Assembly (NCBI GenBank): GCA_001464425.1
Contig: LNEK01000031.1
Span: 1-40,661, forward strand
DNA length: 40,661 nt
DNA from: Alphaproteobacteria bacterium Ga0077535
GTDB taxonomy: Bacteria > Pseudomonadota > Alphaproteobacteria > Caulobacterales > Aquidulcibacteraceae
Direction of reading: 5' to 3'
This document shows, in pieces, positions 24,373 through 33,701 of this stretch (its first letter is position 1; each line of letters begins with the position of its first letter). The notes under the pieces are model-generated. The model made no database searches. It saw only the letters and a program-made list of their open reading frames with translations, and was not told the origin of the DNA. The position numbers and the translations under genes were made by a program.

Positions 24373-25358
24373 GCGTAACGTTGCTCGACAATCGCGCCCT
24401 CCGCGCCGAAGCCGCCATAGAGCCCGATCCTGTTCCGACAGGTGAGGTGACCAAAGAAACGCAGATCATCGCGATCTACGGCAAAGGGGGCAGCGGCAAG
24501 AGCTTCGCGCTCGCCAATCTGAGTTACATGATGGCGCAGCAGGGCAAGCGTGTTTTGCTCATCGGCTGCGATCCGAAATCTGACACCACGTCTCTGCTGT
24601 TCGGCGGAAAAGCATGCCCAACAATCATCGAAACCTCGTCGCGCAAGAAGGCGGCGGGCGATGAAGTGCGCATCGAGGATGTGTGCTTCCAGCGCGATGG
24701 CGTGTTCGCGATGGAGCTGGGGGGGCCGGAAGTCGGCCGCGGCTGCGGCGGACGCGGCATTATCCACGGCTTTGAATTGCTCGAGAAGCTCGGCTTCCAT
24801 GATTGGGGCTTCGACTACGTTCTGCTCGACTTCCTCGGCGACGTCGTCTGCGGCGGCTTCGGCCTGCCGATTGCGCGCGACATGTGCCAGAAGGTTATCG
24901 TGGTCGGCTCGAACGATCTGCAATCGCTCTACGTCGCCAATAATGTTTGCTCGGCGGTCGAGTATTTCCGCAAGCTTGGCGGCAATGTCGGCGTCGCCGG
25001 CATGCTCATCAATAAAGACGATGGCACCGGCGAAGCGGCAGCATTCGCGGCAGCGGTCGGCATCCCGGTTCTGTGCGCCATTCCGGCGGACGAGGACATT
25101 CGCCGCAAGTCGGCAAACTATCAGATCATTGGAACGCCGGGCGATCGCTGGGGCCCCATGTTTGAGGGCCTCGCCGCCAACGTCGCGACGGCGCCGCCGG
25201 TGCGGCCTGCACCGCTGACGCAAGATCAACTGCTTGGCTTGTTCAAGTCGGATCAGGTTGGCGGCGGCGTTGTCCTCATGCCGGCGACACAGGCTGATAT
25301 GCGCGGCGCCACATACGTCGAAAAGCCCACCCTCGAAGTGATTTACGACGCAGTATGA
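24369..25358 (+). CDS. bchX: chlorophyllide reductase iron protein subunit X
   Basis: NifH-like ATPase of chlorophyllide a reductase, which reduces the chlorin B ring to a bacteriochlorin. The 329-residue protein has the P-loop YGKGGSGKS (37-45), CDPKSDTT, and the two [4Fe-4S] cysteines in GRGCGGRG and DVVCGGFG. ATG 24369 overlaps the bchC stop, and GGAGA lies about 8 bases before it; ATG 24363, two codons earlier, is too close to that site. BchX acts with BchY and BchZ, encoded next with ATGA overlaps. Confidence 0.95.
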   Translation: MSVTLLDNRALRAEAAIEPDPVPTGEVTKETQIIAIYGKGGSGKSFALANLSYMMAQQGKRVLLIGCDPKSDTTSLLFGGKACPTIIETSSRKKAAGDEVRIEDVCFQRDGVFAMELGGPEVGRGCGGRGIIHGFELLEKLGFHDWGFDYVLLDFLGDVVCGGFGLPIARDMCQKVIVVGSNDLQSLYVANNVCSAVEYFRKLGGNVGVAGMLINKDDGTGEAAAFAAAVGIPVLCAIPADEDIRRKSANYQIIGTPGDRWGPMFEGLAANVATAPPVRPAPLTQDQLLGLFKSDQVGGGVVLMPATQADMRGATYVEKPTLEVIYDAV

Positions 25359-26908
25359 GCGAGCGCATCTCCTCCGAAGCGATCTACGACGACGCCGCCA
25401 GCGGCGCAGATGAAAGCGTTGGTGTGGCCGCGGTCAGCGAAGGCGCGGGTTGCCACGCGGGTGCCGCCGAATTGCAAAAAGCGGCTGCGAGCGCTGGCAA
25501 GTCGGAGGTGCTGGAGCGCTACGCGCAGGACTATCCGAAAGGCCCCCACGATCAGCCGCAGAGCATGTGCCCGGCATTTGGCAGTTTGCGCGTCGGTCTG
25601 CGGATGCGCCGGACCGCGACGATTCTTTCCGGGTCAGCCTGCTGCGTTTACGGGCTGACGTTTACATCGCACTTCTACGGCGCACGCCGCACCGTCGGCT
25701 ACGTGCCGTTCAATTCCGAGACGCTCGTCACCGGAAAGTTGTTCGAGGACATCCGCGAAGCTGTGTTCAAGCTCGCCGACCCAGAACACTACGATACAAT
25801 CATCATCACCAATCTTTGCGTGCCGACAGCGTCTGGCGTGCCGCTGCAGCTGCTGCCGAAAGAGATTAACGGGGTCCGTATCATCGGCATTGATGTCCCG
25901 GGCTTTGGCATCCCGACACACGCGGAAGCTAAGGATGTGCTCGCAGGCGCGATGCTGAAATATGCGCGCAACGAAGCCGAGCTTGGCCCGGTTGCGGCGC
26001 CGCGTGAGCGCTCAGCACTTCCAACCATTACGCTGCTCGGCGAGATGTTTCCGGCCGATCCGGTTGGCATCGGCATGATGCTGGAGCCCATGGGTTTAGC
26101 GGCCGGCCCCGTTGTGCCGACGCGCGAGTGGCGCGAACTCTACAGCGCGCTCGATTGCGCAGTTGTGGCGGCAATCCATCCTTTCTACACAGCGTCGGTC
26201 CGCGAGTTTGAAGCGGCTGGCCGTAAGGTCGTGGGCTCGGCGCCGGTTGGCCGCGACGGCACGGCGGCGTGGCTCGACGCAATTGGCGCCGCTTGCGGCA
26301 TCGCCCAGGCCAAGATTGACGCATCGAAGAATAAGTGGCTGCCCGCGATTGCTGGCGCTCTCTCTGGCTCGCCGATCAAAGGGCGCGTGACCGTCTCGGG
26401 CTATGAGGGCTCGGAACTGCTTGTCGCGCGGATGTTGATCGAGAGCGGCGCTGATGTTCCGTATGTCGGTACGGCCTGTCCGCGCACGCAATGGTCCGAT
26501 CCTGATCGCGCATGGCTCGAAGCCAAGGGCGTTCGCATTCAGTATCGCGCGTCGCTTGAGCAGGACATCGCGGCGATCGCAGAGTTTGGACCCGATCTGG
26601 CGATCGGCACGACGCCGGTTGTGCAGCACGCGAAAGAGCACTCGATCCCGGCGCTCTATTTCACCAATTTGATTTCCGCTCGGCCGCTCATGGGGCCGGC
26701 TGGCGCTGGTTCTTTGGCGACGGTGATCAATTCCGCGCTCGCCAATAAAGAGCGCTTCGGGCGTATGACGGAATTCTTCGAAGGCGTCGGCGCAGGTCAC
26801 ACGGCTGGCGTCTGGGAAGAAACGCCGCAGGATCGCCCCGAGTTCAAAGCTCGCTATGCCGCGAAAATGCAAGCCGCGCGCGCTGCAGAAGAGGCGGTGG
26901 GCACATGA
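25355..26908 (+). CDS. bchY: chlorophyllide reductase subunit Y
   Basis: One half of the NifDK-like catalytic component of chlorophyllide a reductase. The 517-residue protein has cluster-ligand cysteines in QSMCPAFGS and [12 protein letters not shown], then [13 protein letters not shown], and the NifD-type C-terminal [12 protein letters not shown]. Length and order (after bchX, before bchZ) are standard. The N-terminus is about 40 residues of acidic and alanine-rich sequence before the conserved part. Confidence 0.95.
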   Translation: MSERISSEAIYDDAASGADESVGVAAVSEGAGCHAGAAELQKAAASAGKSEVLERYAQDYPKGPHDQPQSMCPAFGSLRVGLRMRRTATILSGSACCVYGLTFTSHFYGARRTVGYVPFNSETLVTGKLFEDIREAVFKLADPEHYDTIIITNLCVPTASGVPLQLLPKEINGVRIIGIDVPGFGIPTHAEAKDVLAGAMLKYARNEAELGPVAAPRERSALPTITLLGEMFPADPVGIGMMLEPMGLAAGPVVPTREWRELYSALDCAVVAAIHPFYTASVREFEAAGRKVVGSAPVGRDGTAAWLDAIGAACGIAQAKIDASKNKWLPAIAGALSGSPIKGRVTVSGYEGSELLVARMLIESGADVPYVGTACPRTQWSDPDRAWLEAKGVRIQYRASLEQDIAAIAEFGPDLAIGTTPVVQHAKEHSIPALYFTNLISARPLMGPAGAGSLATVINSALANKERFGRMTEFFEGVGAGHTAGVWEETPQDRPEFKARYAAKMQAARAAEEAVGT

Positions 26909-28359
26909 CGCTCATCCTCGATCACGATCGCGCCGGCGGATATTGGGGCGCCGTGTACGCCTTCACCGCGGTGAAGGGGCTGCAAGTCATTATCGATGGC
27001 CCGGTGGGCTGCGAAAATCTGCCAGTGACGTCGGTGTTGCATTACACCGATGGTTTGCCGCCGCACGAGTTGCCGATTGTCGTCACCGGTCTCGGGGAAG
27101 ATGAGCTCGGCAAGACTGGTACGGAAGGGGCGATGAAGCGGGCGTGGCAAACGCTCGATCGCGATCTGCCGGCTGTCGTGGTGACCGGATCGATCGCCGA
27201 GATGATCGGCGGCGGCGTAACGCCGGAAGGCACCAACATTCAGCGCTTCCTGCCGCGCACGATCGATGAAGATCAGTGGCAAAGCGCCAATCGCGCGCTG
27301 ACTTGGCTTTGGACGCAGTTCGGCACGAAGAAAGTGCCGAAGCTGAAGGCGCGCAAAGAAGGCGAGAAGCCGAAGGTCAACATCATCGGGCCGATGTACG
27401 GCATGTTCAACATGCCGTCCGATCTGGCTGAGATCCGTCGCTTGATTGAGGGCGTTGGCGCCGAAGTGAACATGGTCTTTCCGCTGGGCAGCCATCTCGC
27501 TGACATAAAGAAGCTGCCGCTGGCGGAAGTGAACGTCTGCATGTACCGCGAATTCGGCCGCCAATTGTGCGAGACGCTGGAGCGGCCGTACCTGCAGGCG
27601 CCGATCGGGCTCGACTCAACCACTAAGTTCCTGCGCAAGCTTGGTGAACTCACCGGCCTCGATCCCGAACCGTTCATCGAGCGCGAGAAGCACACCACGA
27701 TCAAGCCGATCTGGGATCTGTGGCGCTCAGTCACGCAAGATTTCTTCGGCACCGCGAGCTTCGCGATTGTCGCAAACGAGACGTACGCCCGCGGTGTGCG
27801 CAACTTCCTCGAGAACGATCTTGGCTTGCCGTGCACGTTCGCGTTTTCGCGCACGGCGGGGCTGAAGCCCGACAACGCCGCGGTCCGCGAAGCTATTCGC
27901 ACGACGCCGCCGTTGGTGATGTTCGGCAGCGTCAACGAGCGCATGTACATGGCTGAAGTCGGCTCGCGCGCCTGCTACATCCCGGCGTCGTTTCCAGGCG
28001 CCGTCATCCGTCGCCACACCGGCACGCCCTTTATGGGCTACGGGGGGGCGACGTACCTTGTGCAGGAAGTCTGTAACGCGCTGTTTGATGCGCTCTTCCA
28101 TATCATTCCGCTCGGCACGCAGCTCGACAAGGTCGAGCCGACGCCGGCGCGCGCGCACACCGAGATCATGTGGGACGATGCGGCGAAAGCCGCGTTCGAC
28201 AAAATCATCGATGCGCAACCTGTTCTCGTTCGCATTTCTGCGGCCAAGCGTCTGCGCGACGCGGCTGAGCGCCTCGCGCGCACGGAAGGTGCGGACCGCG
28301 TGTCGCCGACGCGCCTGATGTGCGCGCACGCAAACGTTTTCGAAGGGCAATCCGCATGA
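26905..28359 (+). CDS. bchZ: chlorophyllide reductase subunit Z
   Basis: NifK-like partner of BchY, 484 residues. Its N-terminal [20 protein letters not shown] precedes the cluster ligand in GPVGCENLP. The [11 protein letters not shown] loop and [16 protein letters not shown] follow. ATG 26905 overlaps the bchY stop. The C-terminus shows the helical [16 protein letters not shown] typical of BchZ. A 180-base gap without pufQ separates it from pufB. Confidence 0.95.
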   Translation: MTLILDHDRAGGYWGAVYAFTAVKGLQVIIDGPVGCENLPVTSVLHYTDGLPPHELPIVVTGLGEDELGKTGTEGAMKRAWQTLDRDLPAVVVTGSIAEMIGGGVTPEGTNIQRFLPRTIDEDQWQSANRALTWLWTQFGTKKVPKLKARKEGEKPKVNIIGPMYGMFNMPSDLAEIRRLIEGVGAEVNMVFPLGSHLADIKKLPLAEVNVCMYREFGRQLCETLERPYLQAPIGLDSTTKFLRKLGELTGLDPEPFIEREKHTTIKPIWDLWRSVTQDFFGTASFAIVANETYARGVRNFLENDLGLPCTFAFSRTAGLKPDNAAVREAIRTTPPLVMFGSVNERMYMAEVGSRACYIPASFPGAVIRRHTGTPFMGYGGATYLVQEVCNALFDALFHIIPLGTQLDKVEPTPARAHTEIMWDDAAKAAFDKIIDAQPVLVRISAAKRLRDAAERLARTEGADRVSPTRLMCAHANVFEGQSA

Positions 28360-28486
28360 TGCGAACGCCGCCCAACGCAAGGAGTCCATGCCTTCGCGCC
28401 CGTTTGAGGGCCTGAGGCAACAGAATTGGGTTTGGTTTTGCCGCGCCAAGCCACTTGTCGTTCTGGAAACAGCGCGACCGATACAG

Positions 28487-28504
28487 ACCGTATCTCCACG
28501 GTCG
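28487..28504 (+). promoter_or_regulatory. short hairpin upstream of pufB
   Basis: GACCGT, 6 bases, ACGGTC forms a perfect 6-bp stem about 35 bases before the pufB start, in the leader where a puf promoter or mRNA 5' processing site would lie. It is too short to be sure of; no T-run follows. Confidence 0.3.
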
Positions 28505-28539
28505 CGGCCTTTCCGGCAAATGGAGAACCGGAGGACATA

Positions 28540-28770
28540 ATGTCAGAAAGAGACGCCCGAACAGGGTCACTATCGGGCCTAACAGAGGCGGAGGCGAAGG
28601 AGTTTCACCGTGTTTTCATGGGAAGCTTCATCCTCTTCACCTTGATTGCCATCGTCGCTCACATCCTCGTTTGGATGTGGCGTCCGTGGCTTCCAGGCCC
28701 CGGCGGTTACGCCGAACTACAAGACGGCATCCAAATGGCCAGCCTCACGGCTTCGGCTTTCTTCGGATAG
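28540..28770 (+). CDS. pufB: light-harvesting LH1 beta polypeptide with C-terminal extension
   Basis: Beta subunit of the core antenna, a 76-residue single-pass protein. [19 protein letters not shown] is the cytoplasmic head. The bacteriochlorophyll ligand is H41 in [14 protein letters not shown]. Most LH1 beta chains end at or soon after RPW; this one continues for 26 residues (51-76), starting [13 protein letters not shown], on the periplasmic side. GGAGG lies 5 bases before ATG 28540. pufA follows after 14 bases. Confidence 0.93.
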   Translation: MSERDARTGSLSGLTEAEAKEFHRVFMGSFILFTLIAIVAHILVWMWRPWLPGPGGYAELQDGIQMASLTASAFFG

Positions 28771-28784
28771 AGGGAGACTGAATC

Positions 28785-28961
28785 ATGTGGCGTATTTGGC
28801 TGCTCTTTGATCCGCGGCGCGTTCTGATCGGGTTGTTTATCTTCCTGTTCACGCTCGCACTGCTGATCCACTTCATCTTGCTTAGCACCGACCGCTTCAA
28901 CTGGATCGAAGGCCCAGGCGCAAACGCGCCGACGGCTCAGATCGAGCAAAGCCTCGGGTAA
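28785..28961 (+). CDS. pufA: light-harvesting LH1 alpha polypeptide
   Basis: Alpha subunit of the core antenna, 58 residues. It starts [18 protein letters not shown], with the conserved LFDPRR. The ligand histidine is in [18 protein letters not shown] 15-residue hydrophilic tail ends in EQSLG. AGGGAG at 28771-28776 lies 8 bases before the ATG. The pufB-pufA order and the hairpin after the stop are normal for puf operons. Confidence 0.95.
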   Translation: MWRIWLLFDPRRVLIGLFIFLFTLALLIHFILLSTDRFNWIEGPGANAPTAQIEQSLG

Positions 28962-28978
28962 CCGGCGAGACGCGACGG

Positions 28979-29003
28979 GCGCGATCGATCTGATCGGTCG
29001 CGC
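28979..29003 (+). promoter_or_regulatory. pufA-pufL intercistronic stem-loop
   Basis: GCGCGATCGA pairs with TCGGTCGCGC (one G-T wobble) around the 5-base loop TCTGA, 17 bases after the pufA stop and about 67 before pufL. In Rhodobacter, hairpins here protect the pufBA part of the mRNA and set the excess of antenna over reaction-centre subunits. The position and strength fit that role. Confidence 0.75.
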
Positions 29004-29070
29004 TCGTTGCACCACTTAACTTTTCAATTGACGGCGACGACTTTAGCGCCTGCCGACGGAGCAAGAGGCT

Positions 29071-29916
29071 ATGGCCCTCCTAAGCTTTGAAAGAAAATAC
29101 CGTGTACGCGGCGGCACGCTGGTCGGCGGGGATCTGTTCGACTTCTGGGTCGGACCGTTCTACGTCGGGTTCTTCGGCGTTACGTCGATCTTTTTCTCGG
29201 TGCTAGGCACTGCGCTGATCGTTTACGGCGCTGCGATTGGGCCAACATGGAATGTGTGGCTGATCAGCATTAATCCGCCGGACGCCAGTTATGGTCTTGG
29301 CTTAGCGCCGCTCAAAGAGGGCGGCTTATGGCAGGTTGTCACCATCTGCGCGATCGGGGCGTTCGTGTCTTGGGCGCTGCGTGAGGTTGAGATCGCACGA
29401 AAGCTCGGCATCGGTCTGCATGTGCCGGTGGCGTTTGCATTCGCGATTGGCGCCTATGTGACGCTGACCGTGATCCGGCCCGTTCTGCTCGGCGCATGGG
29501 CTAACGGATTTCCATATGGCATCTTCAGCCACTTGGATTGGGTTTCGAACACCGGCTATCAGTACCTGAACTTCCACTACAATCCCGCGCACATGATTGC
29601 GGTGTCGTTCTTCTTCGTCACCTGCTTTGCGCTCGCGCTGCACGGCTCGTTGGTGCTGTCGGCAACCAATCCGGGCAGAGGTGGAGAAGTCAAATCGCCT
29701 GAGCACGAAGATACGTTCTTCCGCGATGTGCTGGGCTATTCGATCGGTACGCTTGGCATCCACCGGTTAGGTTTGTTCTTAGCTCTAGCCGCCGTGTTCT
29801 TTAGCGCGGTGTGCATGATCATCAGCGGCCCGTTCTGGACGCTCGGCTGGCCCGAGTGGTGGAATTGGTGGCTCAACCTGCCGATTTGGGGCTCGGACGT
29901 GGGAGTGGCGCCATGA
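29071..29916 (+). CDS. pufL: photosynthetic reaction centre L subunit
   Basis: L subunit of the type-2 reaction centre, five membrane helices, 281 residues. It starts [20 protein letters not shown]. The bacteriochlorophyll and iron ligand regions are in [24 protein letters not shown] and [10 protein letters not shown] (iron-ligand histidine). The end is [15 protein letters not shown]. The length is standard. ATG 29071 follows a weak AAGAGG. The stop overlaps pufM by 4 bases (ATGA). Confidence 0.96.
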   Translation: MALLSFERKYRVRGGTLVGGDLFDFWVGPFYVGFFGVTSIFFSVLGTALIVYGAAIGPTWNVWLISINPPDASYGLGLAPLKEGGLWQVVTICAIGAFVSWALREVEIARKLGIGLHVPVAFAFAIGAYVTLTVIRPVLLGAWANGFPYGIFSHLDWVSNTGYQYLNFHYNPAHMIAVSFFFVTCFALALHGSLVLSATNPGRGGEVKSPEHEDTFFRDVLGYSIGTLGIHRLGLFLALAAVFFSAVCMIISGPFWTLGWPEWWNWWLNLPIWGSDVGVAP

Positions 29917-31055
29917 CCGCCTATCAAAATATCTTCACGCAGGTTCAGGTGCGTGGGCCATACGAAGTGGGCGTTCCGCTTCCGGTTGGCGATCAGACGC
30001 GATCGGGCGATCCAATGTTCGTCCGGATGTTCGGCTGGATCGGCAACGCGCAGCTCGGGCCAATTTATCTTGGCTGGACGGGCGTTGCCTCGCTCTTCTG
30101 CGGGTTTATCGCGATCGAAATCATCGGGCTCAATATGTGGGCTTCGGTGGGATGGGATCCGATCGAGTTCGTGCGCCAACTGCCATGGCTCGCGCTTGAG
30201 CCGCCGCCGCCGGAGCAGGGGCTGAACATCATGCCGCCGCTTCAGCAAGGTGGCTGGTGGTTGATGGCCGGCTTCTTCCTGACGACGTCGATCATTCTGT
30301 GGTGGATACGCACCTACAATCGCGCGCGCTCACTCGGCCTCGGCACGCACGTGGCCTGGGCGTTCGCGTCGGCTATCTTCCTCTACTTGGTGCTCGGCTT
30401 CATTCGCCCGATCCTGATGGGCAGCTGGAGCGAAGCAGTGCCGTTCGGCATCTTCCCGCACTTGGATTGGACCGGCGCCTTCTCGATCACCTACGGCAAC
30501 CTGTTCTACAATCCGTTCCACGCGCTCTCGATCGCTTTCCTTTATGGATCGGCGCTTCTGTTCGCGATGCACGGGGCGACTATTCTGGCGGTTAGCCGTT
30601 ACGGCGGCGAGCGCGAGATTGAGCAGATTACCGATCGCGGCACCGCGTCAGAACGCGCAGCATTGTTCTGGCGCTGGACCATGGGCTTTAACGCCTCAAT
30701 GGAATCCATCCACCGCTGGGCTTGGTGGTTTGCAGTGTTGTGCACGCTCACGGGCGGCATTGGCATCCTGCTCACCGGAACGGCAGTCGATAACTGGTAC
30801 CTATGGGCGGTCGAGCATAATTTTGCGCCGGGCTATGACGTCAGTGCTGGTTATGTCGGCCCGCCGCTGCCGTTGCCAGGTGATGTGCCGCTGCCGGCTG
30901 ATGCTGGCGCTCTTACGCCAGCGCCGGCGGATGGCTCGATCATCCCAACGCCGGAAGTGAGCGTTCCTGAAGGCGGTTTGCCGATCGAAGGCACGGCGCC
31001 GACGACCTCGCCAGATCAGCTGCCACCGCCGTCTGACCAGACGCCGAACAACTGA
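29913..31055 (+). CDS. pufM: reaction centre M subunit with proline-rich C-terminal tail
   Basis: M subunit of the reaction centre, 380 residues against the usual 307-330. The core is normal: [52 protein letters not shown] and [11 protein letters not shown], ending [17 protein letters not shown] near residue 309. A further 71 residues (310-380) follow, with 18 prolines and no hydrophobic helix or haem motif (no CxxCH). The M-subunit C-terminus is periplasmic, at the cytochrome side. No pufC follows. ATG 29913 overlaps the pufL stop; earlier in-frame starts are inside pufL. Confidence 0.95.
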   Translation: MTAYQNIFTQVQVRGPYEVGVPLPVGDQTRSGDPMFVRMFGWIGNAQLGPIYLGWTGVASLFCGFIAIEIIGLNMWASVGWDPIEFVRQLPWLALEPPPPEQGLNIMPPLQQGGWWLMAGFFLTTSIILWWIRTYNRARSLGLGTHVAWAFASAIFLYLVLGFIRPILMGSWSEAVPFGIFPHLDWTGAFSITYGNLFYNPFHALSIAFLYGSALLFAMHGATILAVSRYGGEREIEQITDRGTASERAALFWRWTMGFNASMESIHRWAWWFAVLCTLTGGIGILLTGTAVDNWYLWAVEHNFAPGYDVSAGYVGPPLPLPGDVPLPADAGALTPAPADGSIIPTPEVSVPEGGLPIEGTAPTTSPDQLPPPSDQTPNN

Positions 31056-31065
31056 TGTGAACTAA

Positions 31066-31095
31066 GCGCGGCCGAGGTGCATGCCTCGGTCGCGC
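31066..31095 (+). terminator. strong hairpin between pufM and hemA
   Basis: GCGCGGCCGAGG and CCTCGGTCGCGC form a 12-bp stem (one G-T wobble) with the loop TGCATG, starting 10 bases after the pufM stop. There is no T-run, so it may be an attenuator or a 3' mRNA-stabilising element rather than a full terminator; hemA follows on the same strand 27 bases later. The ATG at 31081 is inside this loop. Confidence 0.65.
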
Positions 31096-31122
31096 ATGAC
31101 GAAACCAAGAGTGAGCAGCCCG

Positions 31123-32343
31123 ATGAACTACGAGACCTTCTTCCAAGACCAACTCGACGCACTTCGCCAAGAAGGCCGCTATCGTGTTTTTGCTGATCTC
31201 GAACGCAAGGCCGGCAACTTTCCGCGCGCGATGCGTTACACCGAAGCCGGCGCGGCAGAGGTTACAGTTTGGTGCTCCAACGATTACCTCGGCATGGGCC
31301 AGCACCCCAAGGTGGTCGCCGCGATGCACGAAGCGCTCGATCGCTGCGGCGCAGGCGCGGGCGGCACGCGCAATATCTCCGGCACGAACCATTATCACGT
31401 ACTGTTGGAGCAGGAGCTCGCCGATCTCCACCAGAAGGAATCGGCGCTGCTGTTCACATCCGGTTATGTCTCGAACTGGGCGGCGGTCAGCACGCTCGCG
31501 TCGAAACTGCCAAACTGTGTGGTTCTTTCCGATGCTGGCAACCATGCTTCAATGATCGAAGGCATTCGCCACAGCCGTGCCGAATGCATCGTCTTCAATC
31601 ACAACGATCCAGAGGATCTTGATCGCAAGCTCGCGGCAATTGATCCATCGCGTCCCAAACTGGTGGCGTTCGAGTCCGTTTATTCTATGGACGGTGACAT
31701 CGCACCGATCGCCGCGATCTGTGACGTCGCCGAGAAGCATAACGCCATGACATACCTCGACGAGGTCCATGGCGTCGGCCTCTATGGCCCGCGCGGCGGC
31801 GGCGTTGCCGAGCGGGAAGGTCTGATGCATCGGCTGACGGTCATTGAAGGCACCCTTGGCAAAGCCTTCGGCGTGTTTGGCGGCTACATCACGGCGTCGG
31901 AAGCGCTCTGTGATTTTATTCGCAGCTTTGCTTCCGGCTTTATTTTTACCACTTCGCTGCCGCCAGCGGTCGCCGCAGGCGCGCTTGCCAGCATCAAGCA
32001 TCTGAAGGCGAGCCAGATCGAACGCATGCGCCACCAAGAGCGCGTCGCCAAAGTGCGTCGTAAGCTCGAGGCGCTCGGCATTCCGTGCATGGAAAACCCG
32101 AGCCACATCATTCCGGTGATGGTGAAGGATCCGGTGAAGTGCAAGCAGATCAGCGACTGGCTGTTGGATCAGTACGGTATCTATATTCAACCGATCAACT
32201 ATCCGACTGTGCCACGCGGTACTGAACGTCTGCGCATCACGCCATCACCACTGCACACCGATGCGGACATTGATCACCTGGTGACGGCGTTGTCGGAGCT
32301 TTGGGCGCAATGCGCGCTTAGTCGTTCTGTCGCCGCCGCATGA
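31123..32343 (+). CDS. hemA: 5-aminolevulinate synthase
   Basis: PLP enzyme condensing glycine and succinyl-CoA to aminolevulinate, the entry to tetrapyrrole synthesis by the alphaproteobacterial (Shemin) route. The 406-residue protein starts [21 protein letters not shown], as in relatives, and has [32 protein letters not shown], and the PLP lysine K247 in TLGKAFG. I chose ATG 31123 for that match; ATG 31096 is possible, and ATG 31081 lies in a hairpin loop. Its place behind pufM ties precursor supply to the photosystem genes. The stop overlaps idi. Confidence 0.94.
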   Translation: MNYETFFQDQLDALRQEGRYRVFADLERKAGNFPRAMRYTEAGAAEVTVWCSNDYLGMGQHPKVVAAMHEALDRCGAGAGGTRNISGTNHYHVLLEQELADLHQKESALLFTSGYVSNWAAVSTLASKLPNCVVLSDAGNHASMIEGIRHSRAECIVFNHNDPEDLDRKLAAIDPSRPKLVAFESVYSMDGDIAPIAAICDVAEKHNAMTYLDEVHGVGLYGPRGGGVAEREGLMHRLTVIEGTLGKAFGVFGGYITASEALCDFIRSFASGFIFTTSLPPAVAAGALASIKHLKASQIERMRHQERVAKVRRKLEALGIPCMENPSHIIPVMVKDPVKCKQISDWLLDQYGIYIQPINYPTVPRGTERLRITPSPLHTDADIDHLVTALSELWAQCALSRSVAAA

Positions 32344-32903
32344 GGCAAACGCACGCCACTCGAGCGCGTGTAGCGGAAGCGGCGCCAGAACCGCTCATCA
32401 TCCCCGGCATCGCCGAGGATGGGTCGCTCTATCCGCTTGAGAAGATGGAAGCGCACCGCACAGGGGCGCTACACTTGGCCGTGTCCGTCTTCATTATGTC
32501 CGGGGATGCGTTGCTGCTCCAACAGCGCGCGCCGGGCAAATATCATTGCGGCGGGCTTTGGGCGAACACCTGTTGCTCTCATCCCGCTTGGGGGGAAACG
32601 CCAGTCGCCAGCGCCCACCGGCGCCTCACGGAAGAGCTGGGCCTGAGTGTGGCGCTGCGCGCCTGCAACGTTCTCGATTATGCGGCGGACGTGACCAACG
32701 GCTTGCGTGAGCACGAACGGGTTCACATTTTTCGTGGCGACGCAGATGTCCACACGCTGCGGATAGTCCCCGATCCTGACGAGGTCAGCGACGTGCGGTG
32801 GATGACCCGGCCTGAAATGCAGCATGCTCTGCGTACAGCACCGCACATGTTCGCTCCTTGGTTCAGAATATATCTAGAGCGCTGGGACGAACTCGGCGTT
32901 TAG
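32340..32903 (+). CDS. idi: isopentenyl-diphosphate delta-isomerase, type I
   Basis: Converts isopentenyl to dimethylallyl diphosphate for carotenoid and phytol side-chain synthesis. The 187-residue Nudix-fold protein has the type I landmarks [33 protein letters not shown] and HRRLTEELG, with the metal-binding glutamates, and [10 protein letters not shown] later. ATG 32340 overlaps the hemA stop. Its stop overlaps the convergent puhE stop by 4 bases, so the two arms of the cluster meet here with no spacer. Confidence 0.93.
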   Translation: MRQTHATRARVAEAAPEPLIIPGIAEDGSLYPLEKMEAHRTGALHLAVSVFIMSGDALLLQQRAPGKYHCGGLWANTCCSHPAWGETPVASAHRRLTEELGLSVALRACNVLDYAADVTNGLREHERVHIFRGDADVHTLRIVPDPDEVSDVRWMTRPEMQHALRTAPHMFAPWFRIYLERWDELGV

Positions 32904-33688
32904 CCGAGCGGCGCATTGCGCTCTTCGGGCTTCGATTCGGCCCAGCCCCAGAGCAGCGCGTTCGGCGGCGGGATGAACAAGAACACGTGCTCGATCACGC
33001 CTAGCACTGTCAGCGACAGCACAAGCGAAAATCCAGTGAGCGTGAAGGCTGAAACGTCCGGCGCATATGCAATCGTGCCGAGTGTCCAAGCCAACGCCGC
33101 TCCGCCCGCCAACGAAAGCGGGAAAAGGGCATTCATACGCCGGTTGCGGAAATAGCTCTTCAGGTGCGTGAGGTGCGGCGGCAGCATCTCCTCGGCGCGG
33201 TAAGGCGCGCCGAGAAACAGATTGAATTTTGCACTCAGGCGCAACGCCCACAAAACCAAGAATGTGATGGCGCCGATCTGGTTCGGCTGGCCCCAGCTCA
33301 GAGCGACAAGCGCAGCGGCCGTCAAAGCGAGTGCGATCTCGTGGTGTATGATCGTGGCGGTCGCCAGCGAGAAGCGGCGCCAGCCTGTTGTTCCGGCCGG
33401 CAGTGGCTGGCGCCGTGGTCCCGTGATGAACCCCATCAGAAAGCTCATCTCGTGCCAGCCCCAAATGGCAATCGCCGCAGCGAAAGAGATGTAGGCGCTA
33501 GCGATTGTTTCTTGTGCCGCGGTGACGAAAAGCGCGATCAGTGCGCCGATGGCGATGATGGTCGTCGCCGCAAAACTCCAGCCGAACGTCTCGCGCGGGC
33601 GCCGATCCAGCCACAGGATCGCGCCGGTGGAAAACCACCAGACAAAGGCCGCAAAGAGTAGCGGCGAGGCGATCGCGGCGAAGGTCAT
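32900..33688 (-). CDS. puhE: photosynthetic complex assembly protein PuhE
   Basis: A 262-residue integral membrane protein (DUF3623/PuhE family) with about seven hydrophobic segments. Landmarks are WFSTGAILWLDRRPRETFGW, WGWHEMSFLMGFITGPRR, HHEIALA, and the conserved LRLSAKFNLFLGAPYRAEEMLPPHLTHLKSYF region. It is implicated in reaction-centre assembly in Rhodobacter; the mechanism is unclear. ATG 33688 is the natural start. Upstream in-frame codons to 33730 extend into acsF. It is the last gene of the leftward arm, 13 bases after acsF. Confidence 0.9.
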   Translation of the reverse strand: MTFAAIASPLLFAAFVWWFSTGAILWLDRRPRETFGWSFAATTIIAIGALIALFVTAAQETIASAYISFAAAIAIWGWHEMSFLMGFITGPRRQPLPAGTTGWRRFSLATATIIHHEIALALTAAALVALSWGQPNQIGAITFLVLWALRLSAKFNLFLGAPYRAEEMLPPHLTHLKSYFRNRRMNALFPLSLAGGAALAWTLGTIAYAPDVSAFTLTGFSLVLSLTVLGVIEHVFLFIPPPNALLWGWAESKPEERNAPLG

Positions 33689-33701
33689 GGGCAGCGCTTG
33701 C

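Noticed and set aside
28356-28420. Short ATG frame directly after bchZ as possible pufQ
   Set aside because: Only 18 codons, Arg/Pro-rich, no membrane helix; pufQ encodes a membrane protein of about 70 residues.
28456-28471. TGTCGTTCTGGAAACA upstream of pufB as a PpsR box
   Set aside because: The spacing is TGT-N10-ACA, not N12, and the inner bases are not dyadic.
31081-31122. ATG 31081 as the hemA start
   Set aside because: It lies in the loop of a 12-bp hairpin; ATG 31123 gives the normal N-terminus of the enzyme.
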